Origin: Sulfitobacter guttiformis
GTDB lineage: Bacteria; Pseudomonadota; Alphaproteobacteria; Rhodobacterales; Rhodobacteraceae
NCBI RefSeq assembly: GCF_003610455.1
Contig: NZ_RAQK01000001.1
Location: 1,116,001-1,180,000 of the forward strand
Direction: 5' to 3'
Length of the DNA: 64,000 nt
Below the pieces are notes generated by a model. That model did not search any database and was not told the DNA's origin. It saw only the letters and a list, made by a program, of their open reading frames with translations. This document shows, piece after piece, positions 1 to 8,885 of this stretch. Every line of letters starts with the position of its first letter. Within the stretch, counting starts at the first letter, position 1. The translations under genes were made by a program, and so were the position numbers.

Positions 1-785
1 GAGCGGTGTTGCCCACCTGTACAGCCAAACGCGATGGAAAAATGGCTTTTCCCCTCTTCACGGCAGGCCGGCAGGATAAGCAAGCTCAGGTCAAATATCT
101 TTTGCGCGAAGTCGGCATATCGGGGATCGCTCGCAACATGCTCAGCAACGCGGGCATCCGTTCCATTGAGGGCGCGCAACTCCGGCTCCCAGTAGGGGTT
201 TTTAAGAAAGCGGCAATCATAGACCATATCGACAGATCGCGGCAAACCGCGCTTATACGAAAATGATTGTACCGTTACCGATAGGTGGCGTTTGCCTCCT
301 GGCGCAAACCAATGCTCCACCTCCGCACGTAATTCATGTACATTCAGATCCGTTGTATCAATCAAAACGTCGGCGCGGGCGCGCAACGGCGCCAACAGGT
401 CCTGCTCTGCCTGAATACCCTCAGCGGGCCGGTCGGCAGGAGCCATAGGATGGCGACGCCTTGTCTCAGAGAACCGGCGCAATAAAACATCTGTCCCACA
501 ATCCAAAAAGAGCATTTCTGCGATCACACCAGGGCGCATTGCGAGTCGCCCCAACAGATCAATCACTGTATTGGTCGAAAAGTCGCGGTTCCGCGCATCA
601 ATGCCGAGGGCGAGCGGGCGGGCCTGCTCCGCCTCGTCAAACAGCACTGGCAACAGCCGCATCGGCAGATTGTCGATCACCTCAAAGCCTGCATCCTCCA
701 GCACATTCAATGCCGAAGAACGCCCAGCGCCCGAAGGGCCGGTGACAAATACAATTCTGCGGCGTCTGGGGTCGGTGTCGTTCAT
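1..785 (-). CDS. rapZ: RapZ, RNase adapter / nucleotide-binding protein (3' end cut by window)
   Basis: The reverse strand encodes an open frame starting at the ATG at 785 (first residues MNDTDPRRRR) and running off the window edge. The P-loop GPSGAGRS lies at residues 16-23. Family hallmarks further on include VIDNLPMRLLP, DARNRDFS, FLDCGTDVLLRRFSETRRRHP and, near the edge, FGCTGGQHRS. RapZ proteins (YvcJ family) bind nucleotides and, in enterobacteria, glucosamine-6-phosphate and small RNAs. The start overlaps the hprK stop by 4 nt (ATGA), so translation is probably coupled. About 260 codons are present; family members have roughly 290-300, so only the last part is missing. Confidence 0.93.
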   Translation of the reverse strand, partial: MNDTDPRRRRIVFVTGPSGAGRSSALNVLEDAGFEVIDNLPMRLLPVLFDEAEQARPLALGIDARNRDFSTNTVIDLLGRLAMRPGVIAEMLFLDCGTDVLLRRFSETRRRHPMAPADRPAEGIQAEQDLLAPLRARADVLIDTTDLNVHELRAEVEHWFAPGGKRHLSVTVQSFSYKRGLPRSVDMVYDCRFLKNPYWEPELRALNGTDARVAEHVASDPRYADFAQKIFDLSLLILPACREEGKSHFSIAFGCTGGQHR

Positions 786-1216
786 AGTGCCTCAATCCTG
801 ATAGCGCTAAGATAGGCATAAATCGCGGCGGGAAAATAGGGTGCGTCAACCTTGTGCAGGCACGGCAGCTCTATGGCCAGAAAAGTTGCCGTGTGAGGCT
901 GCGGCAGGCGCGCTGTCTCAATGCTCCCCATCTCGACTACAAGAGCGAGTTCAACCGCCTCGACGTATTGCAATGACAAAAGACCCACCCCCCTTGCCTC
1001 GATCAGTCCGGCAATGGCGTTGGGGACAGACGCTTGCAATCGGCCATTGTGTACGACAACGACCGTGCGGTCATCTGCAACCAGATTTGCGCCATTCGCG
1101 ATCAGTTGAAGTGCCAAGGCCGATTTTCCGCTGTTCGACGGACCAGTAATCAAAACGCCTTTTCCAGCCACGCTGACACAGGTCGCATGCACAGTAGTTA
1201 TTTTTTCAACCATCAA
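782..1216 (-). CDS. hprK: HPr kinase/phosphorylase, short alphaproteobacterial form
   Basis: 144 residues. It consists only of the C-terminal P-loop kinase domain, with Walker A GPSNSGKS at residues 25-32. Firmicute HPrK has about 310 residues and an extra N-terminal domain; alphaproteobacterial forms are short like this one. The family phosphorylates a Ser of HPr in the nitrogen-type phosphotransferase system. Its start abuts the stop of the upstream sensor kinase and its stop overlaps rapZ, so chvI-chvG-hprK-rapZ looks like one transcript that links envelope sensing to PTS signalling. Confidence 0.92.
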   Translation of the reverse strand: MMVEKITTVHATCVSVAGKGVLITGPSNSGKSALALQLIANGANLVADDRTVVVVHNGRLQASVPNAIAGLIEARGVGLLSLQYVEAVELALVVEMGSIETARLPQPHTATFLAIELPCLHKVDAPYFPAAIYAYLSAIRIEAL

Positions 1217-2935
1217 TCAGATCGGAAGCCCCACCACAAAGCGCGCGCCAAGTGGGTCAGAGGTAATATCGGCTTCGGTCGGGCGGATATTTTCAGCCCA
1301 GATAACGCCGGCATGTGCTTCGACGATCTGCTTTGAAATCGCCAGGCCAAGGCCTGAGTTATTACCAAAATGCTCTTCCGGGCGCTGGGAATAAAAGCGT
1401 TTGAAGATTTTAGATAGTGCTTGATCAGGAATTCCGGGGCCCGTGTCCTCAATCACGATCAGCACGCGGTTTTCACGTTTACGCGCCCATACACGGATCG
1501 CGTCACCGTCCTCGCAGAACGAGATCGCGTTCGTAATCAGATTTACAAACACCTGCGCTAGCCGCGCCTCTAGTCCCTGAACGATGATCGGCGTGTCGGG
1601 CAAATCTACAATAAAATCGATACCTTTGCTTTTGGCATCTTCGCCAAGGTACTGGCCGAGATTGCCGAGCATGGTCATCAGATTGAACGGCTCTTCTTCT
1701 TCTTTGACCAGCTCGCTGTCCAGCCTCGAAGCATTGGAGATATCACTTACCAGCCGGTCCAGACGGCGCACATCGTGGTCAATAACATCCAGCAATTTAT
1801 TCCGCTGATCCTCGCGCTTTATCATCCGCAGCGTGCCAACGGCAGAGCGTAGCGAAGCAAGGGGGTTCTTGATCTCGTGGGCGACATCGGCCGCAAATTG
1901 TTCGTTTCCCTCGATCCGGTTATAGAGCGCGGACACCATGCCGCGTAACGCGCCAGAAAGACGGCCGATCTCGTCCGGGCGGGCCGTTAGATCGGGGATA
2001 CGAATACGGCCAGGGTTCATCTTGCGCGCATCCTTGTCGCGGCCCAACTCGGCTGCAGCTGCGAGATCGGCCAGAGGGTTGGCGATGGTGGAGGCCAACA
2101 CAAGGCTCAGGCCGATAGACACAAGCGTAGCTATAATAAACATCTGCAGTACCCGCTCGCGCTCTCCGCGCACAAGCCGGTCGATTTCGCCGCTGGCACT
2201 GGCGATCGCGACAACCCCCACGGCCAATCCGCTTTGCTCGATAGGGGTGGCGACGGCCAGCCGTGTCGCACCAGCGCCATCGCGATCTTCCTTGATTTGC
2301 GCACCGGTGGTCAGCGCATCAGCCACAACTGGCTTCAGCCTTTCCTCGATAGCAACGGGCTCCGGAACAGTTCGCAATGGTGACGACACGACCCCCCATA
2401 ACCAGCTCAAACTGTCCGTCAGAACAGTATTTTGCCCCCGCCCTTCACCACGTCCGGACGCGACTCCATCACTTGCGGCCTCGAATTCAGAAATCAGCGC
2501 GCCACCGGCATCGAAAACAAACACCTGAATACCGCTGCGCAGGTCAAGACCGGCGAGCGTTTTACCGATATCTACACCCTCGCCTACAGACAGATCGACA
2601 GCTTGCCCTTCGGGCAGTTGCGCCTCGATCACGTCGGCGATCAGTTCCGCCTCGGACACAAGCGAGGCCGCGCGCTGTACAGCAAGACTTTCTCGTGACG
2701 AATTGAGATAGAGAATTCCCGCAACCAACACGTTCAATGCAATCAGATTGAACGTGATGATCTTCCGAGTGAGCGGTGACGCACGCAATGAAAAAAGGCC
2801 CCGCCGCTCGCGGCGCGCCCTGATTTCGTTGGGTGCAGCACTGTCTGGCGTGACCCAATCATCACCCAGAACAACATCACCATCGCCTTTTGCGGGGATC
2901 AGGTCGCGCACAAAGTTCCTCTCAACAATCGCCAT
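1217..2935 (-). CDS. chvG: ChvG-type sensor histidine kinase
   Basis: 572 residues. There is a cytoplasmic N-terminus, a first membrane segment near residues 59-77 (NLIALNVLVAGILYLN), a periplasmic sensor region, a second membrane segment (MFIIATLVSIGLSLVLAST), then HAMP, a HisKA domain with H-box AADVAHEIKNPLASL (phospho-His at about 353) and an HATPase domain with N box LITNAISF and G boxes EDTGPGIP and NSGLGLAIS. In rhizobia ChvG/ExoS senses acid and envelope conditions and phosphorylates ChvI. It sits 9 nt after chvI and abuts hprK, the usual alphaproteobacterial order. Confidence 0.93.
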   Translation of the reverse strand: MAIVERNFVRDLIPAKGDGDVVLGDDWVTPDSAAPNEIRARRERRGLFSLRASPLTRKIITFNLIALNVLVAGILYLNSSRESLAVQRAASLVSEAELIADVIEAQLPEGQAVDLSVGEGVDIGKTLAGLDLRSGIQVFVFDAGGALISEFEAASDGVASGRGEGRGQNTVLTDSLSWLWGVVSSPLRTVPEPVAIEERLKPVVADALTTGAQIKEDRDGAGATRLAVATPIEQSGLAVGVVAIASASGEIDRLVRGERERVLQMFIIATLVSIGLSLVLASTIANPLADLAAAAELGRDKDARKMNPGRIRIPDLTARPDEIGRLSGALRGMVSALYNRIEGNEQFAADVAHEIKNPLASLRSAVGTLRMIKREDQRNKLLDVIDHDVRRLDRLVSDISNASRLDSELVKEEEEPFNLMTMLGNLGQYLGEDAKSKGIDFIVDLPDTPIIVQGLEARLAQVFVNLITNAISFCEDGDAIRVWARKRENRVLIVIEDTGPGIPDQALSKIFKRFYSQRPEEHFGNNSGLGLAISKQIVEAHAGVIWAENIRPTEADITSDPLGARFVVGLPI

Positions 2936-2944
2936 CGCTCGGTA

Positions 2945-3646
2945 TTAATCTTCGTTATATCTGTAACCGATACCGTAGAGCGTCTCAATCGCCGAGAACT
3001 CATCGTCCGCTGTCCGCATTTTCTTGCGCAGACGCTTGATGTGACTGTCGATCGTGCGGTCATCGACATAGACCTGATCATCGTAAGCGACATCCATCAA
3101 CTGGTCGCGCGACTTCACAAAACCGGGTCGCTGCGCGAGTGCTTGCAACAGCAAAAACTCGGTGACGGTCAGGGATACATCCTTGCCCTTCCAGCTTACG
3201 GCGTGACGCAACGGGTCCATCCGCAGATCGCCGCGTTCGATTACTTTGGTCTCTTCGGTATCGCCAACCTCATCAGTGGCCACAGCATCCTGACGGCGCA
3301 ACAGCGCGCGAATACGTTCCACAAGCAGCCGCTGAGAAAACGGCTTTTTCACATAGTCGTCAGCACCCATCCGCAGGCCGAGGACCTCATCGATCTCATC
3401 ATCCTTGGACGTAAGAAAAATGACCGGCATGGCTGATTTCTGACGCAACCGCTGTAGCAGGTCCATCCCGTCCATGCGCGGCATTTTGATATCAAGAACC
3501 GCCATATCCGGCATCCGCTTATTGAAAGCGTCCAACGCGGCCTGACCGTCATTATATGTTTCGACCTCGAAACCCTCGGCTTCAAGAGTCATAGAGACGG
3601 ACGTCAGGATATTCCTGTCGTCATCCACCAATGCAATTTTAGACAC
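2945..3646 (-). CDS. chvI: ChvI-type response regulator (OmpR family)
   Basis: 233 residues from a GTG start at 3646: an N-terminal receiver with acidic residues VDDD (8-10) and phospho-acceptor D52 ([11 protein letters not shown]), then an OmpR/PhoB winged helix ([20 protein letters not shown]). I prefer the 3646 GTG over the 3700 GTG because AAGGA lies 8 nt upstream of it and the protein then begins SKIALVDDD like its relatives; at 3700 an AGGA directly abuts the start codon. It is the first gene of the chvI-chvG-hprK-rapZ unit, divergent from pckA, a target of ChvI-type regulators in other alphaproteobacteria. Confidence 0.92.
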   Translation of the reverse strand: MSKIALVDDDRNILTSVSMTLEAEGFEVETYNDGQAALDAFNKRMPDMAVLDIKMPRMDGMDLLQRLRQKSAMPVIFLTSKDDEIDEVLGLRMGADDYVKKPFSQRLLVERIRALLRRQDAVATDEVGDTEETKVIERGDLRMDPLRHAVSWKGKDVSLTVTEFLLLQALAQRPGFVKSRDQLMDVAYDDQVYVDDRTIDSHIKRLRKKMRTADDEFSAIETLYGIGYRYNED

Positions 3647-3891
3647 TGCCTGTTTCCTTATGCTGCTCAATGTATTTTTATTTTTTCCAACAGTGATCAC
3701 TCCTTTTGCTGTCGAATCAATACCTAAGTACGAATCAGTCGGTCATTGAGCCCTATTTCAGCCATAATTTGTTTCGGAATGGCTAAATTGCCTCACATTG
3801 CTGCCTCAACTCCAAAAATGCCCTCATGCCTACTCAAGATATCTCCGACGGCCCCACCGCAGGAGTACCATTCAGGCGACGGTTGGCCCAT

Positions 3892-3919
3892 TTGGCAACG
3901 TGGTGGCGCTAACTATACA
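3892..3919 (+). promoter_or_regulatory. Candidate promoter for pckA in the chvI-pckA intergenic region
   Basis: The 416 nt between chvI (3646) and pckA (4063) hold no convincing gene. Within them, TTGGCA at 3892-3897 and TATACA at 3914-3919 are spaced by 16 nt, a reasonable sigma-70-like promoter giving a leader of roughly 135 nt. A strong Shine-Dalgarno (AAGGAGA) lies at 4051-4057. The transcription start is inferred, not shown. Confidence 0.4.
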
Positions 3920-4062
3920 AACGCGACTGTTCAATGCGCAAATCATCGTGCTATGAGGCCGTCATTCCACTTATGCCTGTGTGCTTTTTGGCCCGGCATT
4001 TCAAATTATCGGGCATTCCCCATTATACTGCGACATCGCGCGCAGGTCCAAAGGAGAGATAT

Positions 4063-5661
4063 ATGCAAACTGGACGGGTAAACCCGAACTTCAGCCTAGA
4101 CGATCAAGGGATCACCGGGCTTGGCAATGTGTATTACAACTTGATGGAGCCTGCCTTGATCGAGACTGCGCTCAAACGCAACGAAGGCGCGTTGGGCAAA
4201 GGGGGCGCTTTCCTTGTCACCACTGGCAAGTTTACGGGCCGCTCGCCCAAGGACAAGCACGTGGTGATGAGCCCGAGCGTGAAAGACACCATCTGGTGGG
4301 AAAACAATGCCGAAATGTCGGAAGCGGGCTTTGATGCGCTTTACACTGACATGCTCAAGCATATGGAAGGCGGCGACTATTTCGTTCAGGATCTCGTCGG
4401 CGGTGCCGATCCAAAGCATGCGATTAACGTGCGCTTTGTCACCGAGCTGGCATGGCACGGTCTGTTTATCCGCCACATGATGCGTCGCCCCGACCGTGAT
4501 CAGCTGGACGATTATCTGGCGGATTTCACCGTCATCAACTGCCCCAGCTTCAAAGCGGATCCCGAAAAGCACAACTGCCGGACAGACACCGTCATCGCGA
4601 TGAATTTCGACCGCAAGCTGATCCTGATCGGCGGCACGGAGTATGCAGGCGAAAACAAAAAATCCGTATTTTCCTTGCTCAACTACCTGCTGCCGGAAAA
4701 GGGGGTTATGCCGATGCATTGCTCGGCCAACCACGCCATTGGCAACCCTGTCGATACCGCCATCTTCTTTGGCCTTTCGGGCACCGGCAAAACCACCCTC
4801 TCTGCTGATCCCTCCCGCACACTAATCGGCGACGACGAGCATGGCTGGTCAGACACGGGTACCTTTAACTTCGAAGGCGGATGTTACGCCAAAACCATCA
4901 ATCTCAGCGCCGATGCAGAGCCTGAAATTTACGCCACGACTGAGAAGTTCGGCACTGTGATCGAAAATATGGTCTACGACGAAGAGACAAAAGACCTCGA
5001 TTTCGACGATGACAGCCTGACCGCAAATATGCGCTGCGCATATCCGCTTCACTACATCTCGAATGCCAGCAAAAAAGCTGTCGGCGGGCACCCAAAGAAC
5101 ATCATCATGCTAACATGTGATGCGTTTGGCACCCTGCCGCCGATAGCGCGCCTGACACCGGCGCAGGCGATGTATCACTTCCTGTCGGGCTTCACTTCCA
5201 AAGTGGCAGGCACAGAACGCGGCGTGACCGAGCCGGAGCCCACATTCTCTACCTGTTTTGGTGCGCCGTTCATGCCACGCCGTCCCGAAGTCTATGGCAA
5301 TCTGCTGCGCGAGAAAATTGCACAGCACGGTGCGACCTGCTGGTTGGTGAACACTGGCTGGACGGGCGGTGCTTATGGCACAGGATCGCGCATGCCGATC
5401 CGCGCCACACGCGCACTGCTGACCGCCGCCCTCGATGGATCGCTCACGGAGGGTAAATTCCGCACCGACGAAAACTTCGGCTTCGATGTTCCGGTTTCCG
5501 TTGAAGGCGTCGCTGATATTTTGCTTGATCCGCGCCGGACATGGGACAACCCAGAGGCATACGACCGTCAGGTTGCCAAACTGGTTGCAATGTTTGCCGC
5601 CAATTTCGAGCAGTATATGCCCCATATCGACGACGACGTAAAAGCAGCGGTTATCCGCTAA
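4063..5661 (+). CDS. pckA: Phosphoenolpyruvate carboxykinase (ATP)
   Basis: 532 residues from the ATG at 4063; upstream in-frame codons exist, but AAGGAGA sits just ahead of this ATG and the protein then has the family length. It converts oxaloacetate plus ATP to phosphoenolpyruvate, CO2 and ADP, the entry to gluconeogenesis. The kinase-1a loop [13 protein letters not shown] is at residues 237-249, preceded by MHCSAN and followed by the kinase-2-type [19 protein letters not shown] near the N-terminus is also diagnostic. A strong terminator follows. Divergence from chvI/chvG/hprK is the standard alphaproteobacterial arrangement. Confidence 0.97.
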   Translation: MQTGRVNPNFSLDDQGITGLGNVYYNLMEPALIETALKRNEGALGKGGAFLVTTGKFTGRSPKDKHVVMSPSVKDTIWWENNAEMSEAGFDALYTDMLKHMEGGDYFVQDLVGGADPKHAINVRFVTELAWHGLFIRHMMRRPDRDQLDDYLADFTVINCPSFKADPEKHNCRTDTVIAMNFDRKLILIGGTEYAGENKKSVFSLLNYLLPEKGVMPMHCSANHAIGNPVDTAIFFGLSGTGKTTLSADPSRTLIGDDEHGWSDTGTFNFEGGCYAKTINLSADAEPEIYATTEKFGTVIENMVYDEETKDLDFDDDSLTANMRCAYPLHYISNASKKAVGGHPKNIIMLTCDAFGTLPPIARLTPAQAMYHFLSGFTSKVAGTERGVTEPEPTFSTCFGAPFMPRRPEVYGNLLREKIAQHGATCWLVNTGWTGGAYGTGSRMPIRATRALLTAALDGSLTEGKFRTDENFGFDVPVSVEGVADILLDPRRTWDNPEAYDRQVAKLVAMFAANFEQYMPHIDDDVKAAVIR

Positions 5662-5686
5662 GCTTTTTACAGTTGATAAAGAATAA

Positions 5687-5717
5687 GGGCCGCCGCATCC
5701 AGTTACGGCGGCCCTTT
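5687..5717 (+). terminator. Rho-independent terminator after pckA
   Basis: GGGCCGCCG (5687-5695) and CGGCGGCCC (5706-5714) form a perfect 9-bp stem with a 10-nt loop, followed by a short TTT and an AT-rich tail. It lies 26 nt after the pckA stop. Confidence 0.8.
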
Positions 5718-5747
5718 CCGTTAAAAACCCCTTAAAAATTTAGTGAT

Positions 5748-6464
5748 CTAGGCGGCCAAAGCGACAAAATCCTGCACAGGCAAATTGAGCACATAATGAA
5801 GATCATCGCGGTCCATATGGAGCATGAAGCCTTCCACCGGCACATCGTCACCGCGCAGATACCAGCGCAATGCGCCGGGCTGGGTATGCATATAGCCCCC
5901 CTGCTCTGCCAGTCCGCGCATCGCTGTTGCCTTTACCATAAACGCCATGATGTGATCGGGATCCCAGTGCTGGATTGCCTGGACAAAAGCATACCTACCA
6001 AGAACACTTGAGAGGCTACGTCCGCGCAAACCGTTGTTTCCCGGCGCAATCCAGTACTCCCCTTGATAGGCACAGGTACCACGCATCCGTTTAGCCGATG
6101 GACCGGCCCGAAAGCGTGACCGTTCCAGATCGAGGTCGACGCCAGAAGGGGGAAACTCGCGGAAGCGCTGGGTGAAATATTCGCCAACGCTCAGCCCATC
6201 GAGATCCAGCATGCGCAGCGCCTGTGTGTGCATAATCTGGCCCTGCTCTGTCCGCCCAACAATCCAGAATGCATTTTCAGCTGTCATTTCATGCAAATCA
6301 GGATCAAAGGGTGCGCCTAGAGTATGATTTGGCCGCGCCTGCGCCAAAAGCGTACGGTAGACTTCAAAATCATAACCGACTTCCAGATTTACGCCGTGTG
6401 TCTGGAAAATATCCGTACTATTTGCAACAAATCTGTCGCTCGCATTCATGGTAAGTAATGTCAT
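5748..6464 (-). CDS. Unrecognised roseobacter protein, possible acyltransferase-like fold
   Basis: 238 residues from the ATG at 6464, chosen because GGGGA lies 7 nt upstream and the longer frame would run into the neighbouring gene. No signal peptide or membrane segment. I see no motif I can name; the length, the central arginine-rich run (LERSRFRAGPSAKRMRG) and the tract beginning GEYWIAPGNNGLRGRSLSS loosely recall GNAT or autoinducer-synthase-like folds, but this is weak. It lies 70 nt after a LysR-like regulator on the same strand, so the two are probably co-expressed or regulator and target. Confidence 0.7.
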   Translation of the reverse strand: MTLLTMNASDRFVANSTDIFQTHGVNLEVGYDFEVYRTLLAQARPNHTLGAPFDPDLHEMTAENAFWIVGRTEQGQIMHTQALRMLDLDGLSVGEYFTQRFREFPPSGVDLDLERSRFRAGPSAKRMRGTCAYQGEYWIAPGNNGLRGRSLSSVLGRYAFVQAIQHWDPDHIMAFMVKATAMRGLAEQGGYMHTQPGALRWYLRGDDVPVEGFMLHMDRDDLHYVLNLPVQDFVALAA

Positions 6465-6487
6465 CGAGAATCCCCTTTCGCTTCCGA

Positions 6488-6501
6488 TACCCATAAGGGT
6501 A
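6488..6501. promoter_or_regulatory. Palindrome ahead of the unrecognised gene
   Basis: TACCC-ATAA-GGGTA is a perfect inverted repeat 24 nt upstream of the 6464 start. It shares the core ACCCAT...GGGT with a longer palindrome upstream of the LysR-like gene (7480-7497), which suggests a common regulator. The function is inferred. Confidence 0.4.
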
Positions 6502-6534
6502 CCTGAAAAAGCGGAAAAAAAATCCCAATTCCGA

Positions 6535-7437
6535 CTATAGGTTGAAATCGACCTTCGCTCTAGGGGGAAGTTGCGTAAGAACATCATCACTTACGCCTAA
6601 AATTTTCACATCGTACGCACGATCGACCACCGAAATGACCGCCGGTGAATTATCCGGCATCCGCACTCCCATCATCAACCGGTCGAAAATGATGGCGGTT
6701 GGTGCACCTTCGCCTTCAGCTGCTGTCTGGACCATTACTTGGTCGACGCGGACGCCACCGGTTGTCGCGGCATCGCGAAAAGGTCGATCAGAAAGCGATG
6801 CAAATGCTTGACCACCCTGAAAGCTCCCCAAGTTGCGACCGACACTGCTACGCGCCTGTGCCCAGCCGTACCAGTTGGAGTAAAACGATTCCTCGCCAAC
6901 CTCGGTGCAAATCCATCCTTCGGAGTTTTCACGGTATGCCAGAAGATATGGCCTGACGTCGGACATATGATGGCTCTCGAGCATGCCCTCACTCAAACTC
7001 CACGCCTTAATCGCCGCCCGTAGGAGATCGGACTCGCCCTGCCAAACACAGCTGATGGGCAATTGTTGTTGATAATAGAGAGAGCCGGTATCACTCTCGA
7101 ATGCAAACCTGAGCATCCCGCCGACATGCTGGAACGCGCCGTCATACCAGATCTTGGCCTGATCGAGCACCGTCTGGGCAGACTCGAGCGAGCGCTCCCC
7201 CAAAGCGCTCAACACATAGCGCCGCTGCTCTACTTCGAAGAGCTTACCGCCCATCGCCTCTTCCAGCTGCGCGATATGTCTTTTGACCGTCTGGCGTGTA
7301 CTGCCTAACTCTTCAACAGCTTGACTGAGGTTAAGTGTACGCGCCAGCGCTGTGAACGAGCGCATCATTTCGAATAACAATGCAGGCGTTTCGCGTGCAA
7401 CAGGCGCATGTGCCAGAATTTGTAAATTTTCACCCAT
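6535..7437 (-). CDS. LysR-type HTH regulator with atypical C-terminal domain
   Basis: 300 residues from the ATG at 7437 (MGENLQILAH). An N-terminal winged helix-turn-helix is clear (MRSFTALARTLNLSQAVEELGSTRQTVKRHIAQLEE style), like the LysR DNA-binding domain. The rest lacks the usual LysR periplasmic-binding fold signature; it is rich in aromatic residues (SFYSNWYGWAQARSSVGR) and ends with a segment reminiscent of a ligand-sensing domain, which I cannot name. An upstream in-frame start at 7461 has no better ribosome site. It sits just ahead of the unrecognised gene at 5748-6464, and both have related palindromes in front. Confidence 0.8.
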   Translation of the reverse strand: MGENLQILAHAPVARETPALLFEMMRSFTALARTLNLSQAVEELGSTRQTVKRHIAQLEEAMGGKLFEVEQRRYVLSALGERSLESAQTVLDQAKIWYDGAFQHVGGMLRFAFESDTGSLYYQQQLPISCVWQGESDLLRAAIKAWSLSEGMLESHHMSDVRPYLLAYRENSEGWICTEVGEESFYSNWYGWAQARSSVGRNLGSFQGGQAFASLSDRPFRDAATTGGVRVDQVMVQTAAEGEGAPTAIIFDRLMMGVRMPDNSPAVISVVDRAYDVKILGVSDDVLTQLPPRAKVDFNL

Positions 7438-7457
7438 GAACCTGATAAGTATGCAAA

Positions 7458-7497
7458 TCACCCGTCAATGCAACATAAATCACCCATCAACGGGTGA
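7458..7497. promoter_or_regulatory. Probable operator: TCACCC half-site plus TCACCC/GGGTGA palindrome
   Basis: A perfect palindrome TCACCC-ATCAAC-GGGTGA occupies 7480-7497. A second TCACCC at 7458-7463 lies exactly 22 nt upstream of the first arm, about two helical turns. The block ends 21 nt before the LysR-like start at 7437, consistent with autoregulation. The spacing and symmetry are seen; binding is inferred. Confidence 0.5.
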
Positions 7498-7609
7498 AAT
7501 ATACACACCCTTTGATCTAAAAATATTCCAAATTTAATTAAATCTATCCAGTTGATCCAAAGGGCATATTTTCAGAGAGTTCCAAGCACACAACCAGAGG
7601 TATCGAATA

Positions 7610-7972
7610 GTGGCCCATCCCGTTGACGTACATGTAGGGCGCAAGCTCAAAGAAATCCGCACTCTGCGACGCTACTCGCAGACTGACGTAGCAAACAAAC
7701 TGAAGCTTTCTTTCCAGCAGATTCAGAAATATGAGATCGGCTCTAACCGTATCGCAGCCAGTCGACTGTTCGAGCTTACGCAGATCTTTGAGGTCTCTCC
7801 TGCTTATTTCTTTGAGGGCCTAAATGGTGGATCGTACGATGACGTCAGCCCCTGTATTCCGCAAAGTGCGATCGTTACCGCGCTTGATGCGATCAAGGAC
7901 GAAACCGTCAAATCCCGGATCGTCACCTTTATTGAAGATGCCTCCGGCGTGCGTGTAGCGCAGCAGGGCTGA
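7610..7972 (+). CDS. XRE-family helix-turn-helix regulator
   Basis: 120 residues from a GTG with AGAGG 10 nt upstream. Residues about 8-65 form an HTH_3/XRE domain (VGRKLKEIRTLRRYSQTDVANKLKLS, then FQQIQKYEIGSNRI), and the C-terminal 50 residues are a short helical tail. Such small SinR-like regulators are common in Rhodobacterales. Its stop directly abuts the stop of the convergent permease gene. Target genes cannot be read from the sequence. Confidence 0.88.
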   Translation: MAHPVDVHVGRKLKEIRTLRRYSQTDVANKLKLSFQQIQKYEIGSNRIAASRLFELTQIFEVSPAYFFEGLNGGSYDDVSPCIPQSAIVTALDAIKDETVKSRIVTFIEDASGVRVAQQG

Positions 7973-8740
7973 TCAACCGAAAGCAGCACGCCGCACAAGG
8001 TTTAGCCCTGCCACCAACAGCACACATAGCGTCGCGCGCCGGAACATAACCTGATCGATCCGGTCCATCACCCGCATCCCCAACCGCACGCCAATAAAGG
8101 CGGGGAGCACCATCGCAACCGAAAATGCAATCGTGTCAGCGCGCAAAACGCCCGATGCTACATGCGCCACCAGCAGGGCAACAGCCCCCAGACCATAGAT
8201 CACGCCCTGAACACGCATCTGGTCCTGCTTTGGTGTATTAAGGGCAGTGAGGTATGCGACTGTGGGCGGCCCCCAAATACCCGATATACCACCAAGACCC
8301 CCAGCAACTGCACCTGCGGCGACTTCAACCACCGTGCTTCGGCGTGGCAAAATGATTTGGTAACCAGCCAACTGAAGTGCCGCAAAGAAGGTAACTGGCA
8401 CGCCGATCACTGCCATCATAAGTTGGTCGGGAAATATACGCACCAGTTGCGCGGTGGTCAGCAATGCCACACACCCGACACCCAAAAAGATCTTGAATGC
8501 CACCGTTGATTGCACCGCTGCATGCACGCCCTGCCTAAGGGCCTGCTGCACATTTGTGATCAATGTTGGAAGAATCAGTCCTGCAAGTGCAAGTTCGGCA
8601 GACATAAAGGTCGTTAAACCTGATACAAAGACGAGAGGCATGGCGAATCCCACCACGCCCTTCACGAATCCGGCAATCACAGCGATCATTGCTGCAATAA
8701 CAAGTTCGGAGGGTGATAAAAGTGGGAAAAGCGTGTCCAT
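7973..8740 (-). CDS. TauE/SafE family sulfite/organosulfonate exporter-like permease
   Basis: 255 residues from the ATG at 8740 (MDTLFPLLSPSELVIAAMI); the frame is open further upstream but that part is not membrane-like and overlaps the divergent gene. About eight hydrophobic segments are visible, with the family motifs GFVKGVVGFAMPL near residues 23-36 and a second repeat GGLGGISGIWGPPTVAYL. Members export sulfite, sulfoacetate or related anions, but the substrate here is unknown. It diverges from the methylsuccinyl-CoA dehydrogenase gene. Confidence 0.85.
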   Translation of the reverse strand: MDTLFPLLSPSELVIAAMIAVIAGFVKGVVGFAMPLVFVSGLTTFMSAELALAGLILPTLITNVQQALRQGVHAAVQSTVAFKIFLGVGCVALLTTAQLVRIFPDQLMMAVIGVPVTFFAALQLAGYQIILPRRSTVVEVAAGAVAGGLGGISGIWGPPTVAYLTALNTPKQDQMRVQGVIYGLGAVALLVAHVASGVLRADTIAFSVAMVLPAFIGVRLGMRVMDRIDQVMFRRATLCVLLVAGLNLVRRAAFG

Positions 8741-8808
8741 GGCCCTACATACCAAACCGGTTAGCGGGCGTAAGGAAATTCGGCGGCGAAATTTTCGACC
8801 ATATTGCC

Positions 8809-8836
8809 GCAGCGAAACGTATGTTTGTTGCGCTGC
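8809..8836. promoter_or_regulatory. Inverted repeat in the mcd promoter region
   Basis: GCAGCGAAAC (8809-8818) and GTTGCGCTGC (8827-8836) are complementary at 9 of 10 positions around an 8-nt spacer, 49 nt upstream of the mcd start, in the 145-nt divergent gap with the TauE/SafE gene. It may be an operator or a leader hairpin. Confidence 0.4.
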
Positions 8837-8885
8837 ACCTGCAAAGAGCTTAAGCGGGGCGCTAAGAGAAAAAGGATGATGATAG

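Noticed and set aside
3746..4081. 111-codon open frame upstream of pckA
   Set aside because: It crosses the probable pckA promoter and start in another frame, has no ribosome site, and its peptide resembles no family.
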